Below, one piece after another: positions 57,244 through 64,000 of a stretch of DNA of 64,000 nucleotides. How positions within the stretch are numbered: position 1 is the first letter of the stretch; each line of letters starts with the position of its first letter. A model generated the notes under the pieces. It saw nothing but the letters and a program-made list of their open reading frames with translations. It ran no database searches and was not told where the DNA came from. The DNA comes from Eucommia ulmoides (lineage: Eukaryota > Streptophyta > Magnoliopsida > Garryales > Eucommiaceae). The stretch lies in assembly GCA_016647705.1 (NCBI GenBank), contig CM028334.1, positions 11,069,546 to 11,133,545 on the forward strand. Reading direction: 5' to 3'. The translations under genes and the position numbers were made by a program.

Positions 57244-57950
57244 TTCTGAAAACTTTTAAAAACTTGTAGAGAGAGAGAATGGTGGTGGTGGTAGTTAAAT
57301 TGTTGTTAATAAAGGTTTTTCCATGGAAGAACAGTAGGGGTGTGTGTGTATATATATATATATATGGGGGGAGTGAGAGACTAGAGAGAAGATGAGAGAG
57401 AAAATCATCGCCGCTCAACTAGGGTTTTTAGAGAGAGACTCTCTCTCTATAAATTTGAAATTAATTTGTGAGTGAGTTTGTGGAGTGATTAGGGATAAAA
57501 GAGTTAATGTTAATGTAAAATAAGGGAGAGAGGGGTATATATGTCTGTTTATGGACTTTTTTTTGTCTACCGAAGGATTAAATACTTGATTGGTTGTAGT
57601 GTATAGTCTGAATTATGGATGAACAGTTGGAAATGTCTTTTTTCTAAATGATCTTTTAAATGAGGACTATAAAATAAAAAGCTCTTTTGTAAATCATCTT
57701 ATTCCCTTAAAAACTCTTTTTAACATGTGCAAGATTTTCACAAATGATTTTTAGTAATACACTTTGAATCATTTTGTGAACCAATTATTTTTCAAAACAT
57801 TGTAAAATTGTCATTGATTTTGTTATTCCCATGCCGTATGATTTTTTAGAAATGCTCTTTCGTTTGTAGGTTTCATAAGTGTGATATCAAGAGGGTTGAT
57901 GAAGTCAAGGATAAAATTACCTATAGACTATGAGGTGATGATGGATTTGC
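57244..57950 (-). promoter_or_regulatory. upstream region of the GT14 frame
   Basis: Leader-like GA tracts lie at 57270-57285 and 57420-57450, and a TA tract at 57350-57364, upstream of the minus-strand ATG. Beyond about 57550 the sequence is plain AT-rich DNA. Confidence 0.35.
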
Positions 57951-57953
57951 TAA

Positions 57954-58895
57954 GGCCCCGTTTGGTTAGTGTTTCCATTCCAATCCAACCTAACCCAATC
58001 CAACCCAAAAATTCTGAGATTGATTTTTGGAAACACGTTTGGCAACACAAAACTCAAAACAGCCCAACTAAAAAAATGAGAATTGATTCTCAAAATCCTA
58101 AAGAAATGAGGAAAAAAGACCCAAAAAACTAAACCTAACTTTTGGGATAAGCTCGGAAGTTTTGTAATTGTTAATGAGATCCTCTATTCGACTTTTGTTA
58201 AGCTCAAAACAAAGTTTTTATTTTTCCTTTTTCCCATCTTTCTCTGTGTTTTCCTCATTTGGCTTCTTCTCGTCTTCGTCGTCTACCTTCGTCTTCCCTC
58301 CATCGCTCTCTGTGTCTTTGCTGCTACCTTCGTTCTTCAGCCCTCAATTGCCATTGTCGTAGTCTTCGTTCTTCAGTCCACAATCAATTTCGACTTCAAA
58401 CAAATCGAAATTTCCTGCAAGAACAAAGAAAACAGAAAGCTCAAATCGAACAGGTTTCGATTTAGGGTTTGGTTTTTTATTTTGGTTTCGATTTTCAATT
58501 TCAATTTCATTATTCTTGATTTTGTGTTTTGGGGTGTCGATTTCTAGACAGAAAGCTGGGTTGCTTTCGGTTTTGTTGTTGCTCGTCATCGCCTAGCCAA
58601 CGACGAACAACGAATTCGTCGTTCAGGAGGTCAATGATTTCAATTTCATTGTTCATGAAATCGATTTTCCATTTCGATTTCGCTTTTCAGGAGGCAAACG
58701 GACCTAAGCAAAATCGTTGCTCGTTTACAAACCCAATCAATTACCGAAATCTGATTTCATGGCTCGTTCAATGAACTTCTGTTTGTTTTCGATTTCTATT
58801 TCGTTTTTCAAGAAATCGATTTCATTTCGTCAACGTTTTTTTGCAGATTTTCATTTCGATTTCGTTTTTTTTCTTGGGTTTTTCGTAGGTTCGTT

Positions 58896-58936
<41 letters not shown>

Positions 58937-59153
58937 GTGTAATATCTCACTTTGATTTTTTGATTTGGGTATGGAAATAATTTTAGGATAATATCGTTAT
59001 CAAACGCGATTCTATTCTTAGAACACAAAAAAAATTGTTGTTTCCAAATACAATTCTATTATGAGTAGAAAACATAATTCTCAACTCAACTCAATTCAAC
59101 CTAACCTATCCCAATTAGGTTGAGAAAAGTAGGAACATTAACCAAACGCCACC
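57954..59153. mobile_element. Harbinger-like non-autonomous element 1 (1,200 bp)
   Basis: Ends read GGCCCCGTTTGGTTAGTG on the left and, reversed, GGTGGCGTTTGGTTAATG on the right. They are flanked by TAA at 57951-57953 and 59154-59156. A 3-bp TAA/TTA target duplication and G-rich ends with GTTTGG fit PIF/Harbinger. No transposase is present. The interior has a CT-rich patch (58200-58400) and a 36-base T run (58897-58932). The subterminal motif ATCGTTATCAAACGCGATTC is shared with the element at 61594-62234. Confidence 0.75.
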
Positions 59154-59184
59154 TAAGTAATTTAAACTAATGCTTTAAGTATGA

Positions 59185-60815
59185 GTTAATACCACATACA
59201 CCCCCTCAACTATAGTGATATTCCACAAACACCCCCTAGCTTTCAAAATTACCACGGAGACCCTTTGACGGAGTTTTTTTTTAATGAATTGACCATTTTG
59301 CCCTTACTAATTCAAAAAAAAAAAATCAAAAAAATCAAAATAGTGAATGACCAAACTACTCTTCCCTTCTTTACTCTTCTTCATTGTTTCTCTGCACCAC
59401 CCAACCAAAACACCACCGCTAAACAACACCACCACGCCAAACATATCACCACCGCTAAACAACACCATCGAACCAAACATCACCAACAAAAATGGCTTCT
59501 GTTCAACGGTGGTGCTATTCGAACAACACCATTGTCTCCAACAAAAGCTTGCACTGCAAGAGCTGAGAAATCTGTTCGTCGAGATCACCATGAGTGCTCA
59601 AACATCACTGCAAAATCAAGGTAATTGTTATGTGAGAACCGTAATTGGAAACATTACTACACATTGAACTCATCAAAAAGCACCGAACAGTGGTGTTAAA
59701 ACTGAAAAATTAAGAAAAATAACGTAATATACGAGGTCAAGATGAATCATGACAAGAAAGAAACTTGATTCATGAAACCCTAATTCAAGAAATTTTATTG
59801 TATTTCACAAGAAACTTCATCGCATTTCACAAGAAGAGAACATCAAACGACATTGATTTTTCCAGTGGCAATTATGAAAACCCTAATTCAAAGAGGGGAT
59901 TCAATCATTACAAGAAAAGAAACATGAACAAACGACATTTGTATACAAAAATGAGGCAAACGACAACGAAAATACAACAAAGCTCGAATTTTCTAATGAA
60001 ATCAAACGATTAAACTCAAAACCCAGTGAAACGCGCTCAATCGGAATCTCTAAAGACAGAGAAAAACCCGAAACCCAGAAGTGAGTTCTCTCACTAGTGA
60101 AGAGCAATTGAACGCTACCATTGGCTATCTCCGTTGTGGTGTTCAGCGATGTTGGTGTACGGCGATGGTGTTGACGTGGCGTTCGGCGATCATGTTGGCA
60201 TTCAGCAGTAGTGTTCAGCGGTGGTGGTATTGTTTGATTCGATCGATGGTGTTGTTCGGCAATGGTGTTCAATTCGATGGTGGTGTTGTTTGTTTTGGTG
60301 GTAGTATTCGCTTCGGTGGTGTTGTTCAGCGGTATTGTTTGTTTTGGTGGTGTTGTTAGGCGGTGGTGATGTTCGAACAGGGAAGGGAATAGGGATGGGT
60401 GGGAGAAGATGGCTTTAGTGTCCTACGGTGGTGTTATTCGATTCGGCAATTGTGTCCTACGGTGGTGGTTTTGGTGGTGTTCGACGATGGGATTTGGTCG
60501 TGGATTTGGGGAGGATGTGGTGGTGGTGGGAATTTGGGGAAGATGAAGATGAAGAAGAAGAAAACTCAAAGGGATTTAATTACACTATGTACCCTAAATA
60601 GTTTTTGAAGTTTTATTTTGAATCATTATATTTTTTAATACGAGGCTAATATAGTCTTTTTACTTGGTTAATATGGTCAAAAATTAAAGATTGACTTTTC
60701 AAAGGGCATTTTCGGAATCAAAAATGACTTGGGGGTTTAGGTATCCTTTGACTAAATAGTTCAAGGGGTGTCACATGTAGTTTTGAAAGTTGAGGGGATT
60801 CCCGTGTGTAGGACA
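59185..60815. mobile_element. foldback-type element with long inverted ends
   Basis: The left end carries ACACCCCCTCAACTATAG and ACACCCCC...AGCTTTCAAAA, the reversed right end AATCCCCTCAACTTTCAAAA and ACACCCCTTGAACTA. Further in, ACCATTTTGCCCTT pairs with reversed GAAAATGCCCTTT. Inside, CACCACCGCTAAACAACACC repeats (59400-59490) face GGTGTTGTTCAGCGGT-type repeats (60130-60370) in inverted order. No target duplication is clear and no transposase is seen; a Mutator-like or Pack-type origin is possible. The GGTGGT-rich open frames are compositional. Confidence 0.5.
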
Positions 60816-61590
60816 TCAGGCGCAACCACTTATCCTCAAATCAATTGGTGTTAGGAAATGTATATACCCTAATCTTATAGTGCATTCAGCACACACAAGT
60901 GCCCACGCCATTCAACTATGACTTGACCCACACCCAAGCCTCCGCCATGGGACAATTACTGCCAAAACCCTGGCTAACACCGTGGTTTTGGTCAAAAATT
61001 GAGGGAGTGCAAGTGGTATTAACCCCATTAAGTATTTATTAAATTAAATTCATTTGATAGCAAAATTAAACAATCACTTGAAAAATAAACATTACTTAAA
61101 AATGGTTCAAGTTTTTAATTGATGTGTGATTCACTTAATTTTTTAGCACTTAACACTTAATACCGTAAAATATCTAATCATCATAACTAACATTTTACAC
61201 TAATATTGTAAAATCTCACCAAAAAAAAAATAAAATATATACAAAACATATAAAAGGAGAAAATATTAAATTGAGAAAAAAATTAAAATTTAATATTTAA
61301 AATTTAAATGGTTAATAAAATTTAATATTTAGAATTTTCAGTATTTAAACAGGAGAGCTTAACATAATTTACAATTACTCTCACTAATAAGGCACACAGA
61401 CTAAAGCCAACAATTATGTTTCGAGTACCAATCAATTTGTCTAGACCACTGATCGGTTCAGATTTATTCATGTGAGATAGGGAGTATGATACAACATTGC
61501 CATGTACAAATTTCATGATATCTTTGTAATGGTGATGACAATTACTACTAATTACAAACTCGATGTATATTACTGGATTTAATGGAAATT
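60816..61590. other. intergenic DNA, no gene
   Basis: AT-rich sequence. A minus-strand frame of about 95 codons reaching into the next element (61322-61624) has no recognised family. Confidence 0.4.
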
Positions 61591-61593
61591 TTA

Positions 61594-62234
61594 GGTGGCG
61601 TTTCGTAACCGTTTCTGTTTTCATTTTGACAGTGGGATGAGAATGGAATGGGATGGGATGAGAATTTTGTTTTCTTCTTGGGAGTAGAATCGCGTTTGGT
61701 AACGATAATTTTTATTTTTTGTTTTGGGAAGAGAATTGTGTTTGGTAACGATTTTATTCTAATTTTTTTTTTTTTTTTTTCAGTTTTGGCTAGATGGCGG
61801 TGGCTCCGGCGCCGGCGACGGCGGTGGCTCCAGCACCGGCGATGGTCGGAAGGCAATGGCGCTGGCACCGGCGACGGTCGGACAGCGGTGGCAGGTGAGT
61901 GACAGTGGGCGGCGGTCGGAAGTGGCCGGAAAGTTTCCGACCGGACGGTGACCGACGACGGTCGCCAGAGATGGCCGCCGGCGGCAGACGGTGGCGGACG
62001 GTGGTCGGCCGGCGGGGTGAACAGTGATTGTGTGTTTTGAGAATAGAATGGGAAAAATGAAAAACAATTTTTTTTTGTTTTTTATTTCTTAAGAAAAAAG
62101 TGGGCACAATTCTCAAATGGAAATGAAATGGAAACGGAAACAAAAATTACCAAACGCTATTCCCAAACAGAATTCTCAAAAATCTGAGAATGGGATGAGA
62201 ATTTTTAAAATGGAAATGGTTACCAAATGGGGTC
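61594..62234. mobile_element. Harbinger-like MITE 2 (641 bp) with GC-rich core
   Basis: Ends read GGTGGCGTTTCGTAACCG on the left and, reversed, GACCCCATTTGGTAACCA on the right, between TTA at 61591-61593 and TTA at 62235-62237. Inside each end the gtttggtaacgat word repeats. It is the same family as 57954-59153 but in opposite orientation. The core (61790-62030) is very GC-rich (ggcggtggctccggcgccgg type), unlike its surroundings, and produces open frames in several phases. Confidence 0.8.
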
Positions 62235-62237
62235 TTA

Positions 62238-62990
62238 GTTTTCCACTTCTCAAAATCGATTCTAGACATATATAACTTTGAATCAAAATAGGCCTTTTGG
62301 ATTCGCTAAGAATGATATCCTAGGTTTGATAAAGTAAGAGTTTGTCACATCCCATCTCGGGGTCCATGTTAGATGTTCAATAAGATGATTTTTTGTCTTT
62401 TCATATATTTATTATGTTGCGTATGTACTTAAATGTTATAACATCTATCAATGTGTTTACTAAGAGTTAAATGAGTAAAACAATTATTATTAATGAGTTT
62501 TTAAAGATGACCAGGTGATTTTAAAAAATTCAAGACCATTATAGACAATTCCCATTACGAACAGATCGATATTCCCAATACTGTTGCTCCGTGATAGTTA
62601 GCATTACATAACTCGATACCGCGATTTAAAACTTTAATTTGGTCTTCTTTACAGTCCCTTAAAATAGTCACATGCGCAACGTGTCTTTTTTCTAAAATTA
62701 CAATAGGAATAATGACTTGGATTGCAATGGGATGATGCCTAGGAAACTTTAAAGTGTTATATGTTTAAATTGACCAAAGTGATTTGGTCAACCATTAGAT
62801 AAGATTGTCAAAACCCTTTTTATTTTTTGTGGTGACGAGCTAAATATTGATCTTTTCTTCTGGTCAAAACACTTCTTTGGTTAATATCTATTATTAAATT
62901 ATACTAAATATTAATTAACATCCTATAATACTTGGATTAGCGCTCTTCTCTTTCCCATTTTCTAACGTTCTTCCCTATCTAATCTTCATT
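62238..62990. other. upstream region of the CHX gene
   Basis: AT-rich. The word tttgtcacatcccatctcggggtcc at about 62343 resembles a reversed Tekay-like LTR end, possibly an old remnant. No coding region is recognised. Confidence 0.4.
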
Positions 62991-63003
62991 TTGTTGTTTC
63001 TTC

Positions 63004-63008
<5 letters not shown>

Positions 63009-63057
<49 letters not shown>

Positions 63058-63066
63058 ACTCTCTCT
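63009..63066 (+). repeat. (CT)n tract in the CHX leader
   Basis: A pure CT run of about 44 bp followed by CACTCACTCTCTCT lies about 130 bp before the CHX start codon. CT-rich tracts are common near plant promoters and leaders. Confidence 0.85.
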
Positions 63067-63196
63067 ACACATTCATATTCTCTCCTCCCCCTCTTTCTTG
63101 TGTTTACAAGCAAATTAAAAATTCTCTGAAATCAGTGCATCTTGGGTCAGTTAATCATAAAACCAACAGATATTTCATATGCATGTATAGGGTAAA

Positions 63197-64000
63197 ATGA
63201 ACAACCCTATCGGCCATAAAATCAAAGATAGTATTCTGTGTGTGAGGCTCCCGCCGAAAATCCACTCTAATGGATTTTGGGATTCAAAGAACCATTTTTC
63301 TTATTCATTACCGGTGCTACAGTTACAGATTGTCGTATTTTTCGGACTCACTCAAATCCTCTTTCGTGTTATGAGACCCTTCGGAATTCCCAAGTTTGTT
63401 GCAGAGCTACTTGTATGTGGGTTGATCTTTCTAATTCCCCCCCCCCCCCCCCAAAAAAAAAAAAAAAAAACAAAAAACAAAAAATTGACATGCTTGAGGC
63501 CTAGGGTTAGGGTTTCTATTTTAGGGTTATGTTCTTCTCGTTTCATCATCCGCGAACACCCTTCTTGCTCACTGAAAACCTTCATGCATGGATTCTGTTT
63601 GAATTAACATTTTTTTTTTGAATGATGCAGGTCGGCGGAATCCTTGGTTTGTCGGCGGTACAATCAATATCAGGCGATCCTGTTCCCTATCGAAAGCCAA
63701 GGAATCCTCGGCTCACTGTCGTCGTTTGGCTACTTAATGTTCGTCTTCCTAGCTGGTGTCAAGATGGACGTCTCGATTATAAAGAAGACAAGTCTGAAGG
63801 ATTTGGCCATCGGTGTCCTAAATTTTTTTGGCCCTTTCGTGGTAGGTTTGATCACCGTTTCCCTATTGAAAACCATAATGTTACGAGACGAGGACGCTTC
63901 GTTTCTCCGTATGTTCCCCTGTCTGGTCATGGTTTATTGTACCATCCCGTTCCCGGTCATCGCCTGCCTCCTGGAAGACCTCAAGATCCTTAACTCCGAC
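63197..64000 (+). CDS. CHX-type cation/H+ antiporter, 5' part, apparent frameshift
   Basis: Exon 1 (63197-63412, 72 codons) reads LCVRLPPKIHSNGFWDSKNH, SYSLPVLQLQIVVFFGLTQI and MRPFGIPKFVAELL, the cytosolic start and first membrane helix of plant CHX proteins. A GTATGT donor and tgatgcag acceptor give a phase-0 join to exon 2 at 63631: VGGILG. The expected continuation (about GPS.LGRYNQYQ) is broken: the frame must change between about 63652 and 63656, after which RYNQYQAILFPIESQGILGS, SSFGYLMFVFLAGVKMDVS and CTIPFPVIACLLEDLKI read cleanly to the window end. About 8 bases seem missing at the junction. CHX proteins (CPA2, Na+/H+ exchanger domain) move K+ or other cations against protons across endomembranes or plasma membrane. 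It is either a recent pseudogene or an assembly error. Confidence 0.85.
63413..63630 (+). other. CHX intron 1 (218 bp)
   Basis: It runs from donor GTATGT to acceptor TGCAG. It contains a C run followed by an A run (63437-63471) and AGGGTTAGGGTTT, and ends with a T-rich tract. Confidence 0.8.

Noticed and set aside
58844..59028. Lys-rich and Phe-rich frames
   Set aside because: They are created by the 36-base T run at 58897-58932.
61548..62143. Pro/Arg/Ala-rich frames in three phases
   Set aside because: They are a by-product of the GC-rich core of a MITE; multiple overlapping frames on both strands indicate composition, not coding.
63490..63530. AGGGTTAGGGTTT as interstitial telomere repeat
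   Set aside because: Only about two degenerate TTTAGGG-like units are present; they fall within CHX intron 1 and are expected by chance in plant DNA.

Overview
This window looks like nuclear DNA from a TE-rich eudicot; I cannot name the species. The evidence is plant-specific genes (a PLS-class PPR protein, a GT14 glucuronosyltransferase-like gene, a CHX cation/H+ antiporter), GT-AG introns, and a dense set of nested Copia and Gypsy LTR retrotransposons, TRIMs, LINE/SINE remnants and Harbinger-like MITEs. There are no bacterial-type operons, tRNA or rRNA genes, or CRISPR arrays.

Layout. 1-4.1 kb: tandem repeats, a LINE endonuclease remnant split by a SINE-like insert, and a ~1.3 kb segment carrying a decayed exon of a BRR2-type RNA helicase. 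4.28-12.95 kb: a decayed Ty1/copia element (target duplication TAAGA) whose integrase is split by a solo LTR of a Tekay-like Gypsy family (target duplication CAAAA). 13.9-34.3 kb: a minus-strand SMC1 (cohesin) pseudogene. Its last intron holds a non-autonomous Copia-like LARD (14207-30996, target duplication TTACC), which itself holds a complete but decayed Tekay-like Gypsy element (15529-25359). Between SMC1 exons lie a second copy of the BRR2-bearing segment and a 435-bp TRIM (target duplication AGAAT). 34.3-40 kb: AT-rich intergenic DNA, a possible organellar insert, and exon-like pieces of an unidentified gene broken by a TRIM fragment. 40.0-42.3 kb: an intact PPR gene, the only clearly complete protein gene. 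43.4-53.1 kb: a minus-strand Tat-like Gypsy derivative with a decayed gag and an array of ~1 kb repeats. 55-56.1 kb: an array rich in GTTAACGTTAAC. 56.8-57.2 kb: a truncated GT14 gene. 57.95-62.2 kb: two related Harbinger-like MITEs flanking a foldback element. 63.2-64 kb: the 5' part of a CHX gene with an apparent frameshift.

The most unusual signals are RNA-structure-like arrays inside retroelements. The LARD has a tandem series of hairpins with 10-nt loops and paired stem changes just before its 3' LTR. The Tekay-like LTRs carry tandem UUCG-loop hairpins, again with paired stem changes. Three unrelated LTR families here also show tandem repeats inside their LTRs. All homology calls are from reading translated sequence against remembered family motifs; no database search was run.
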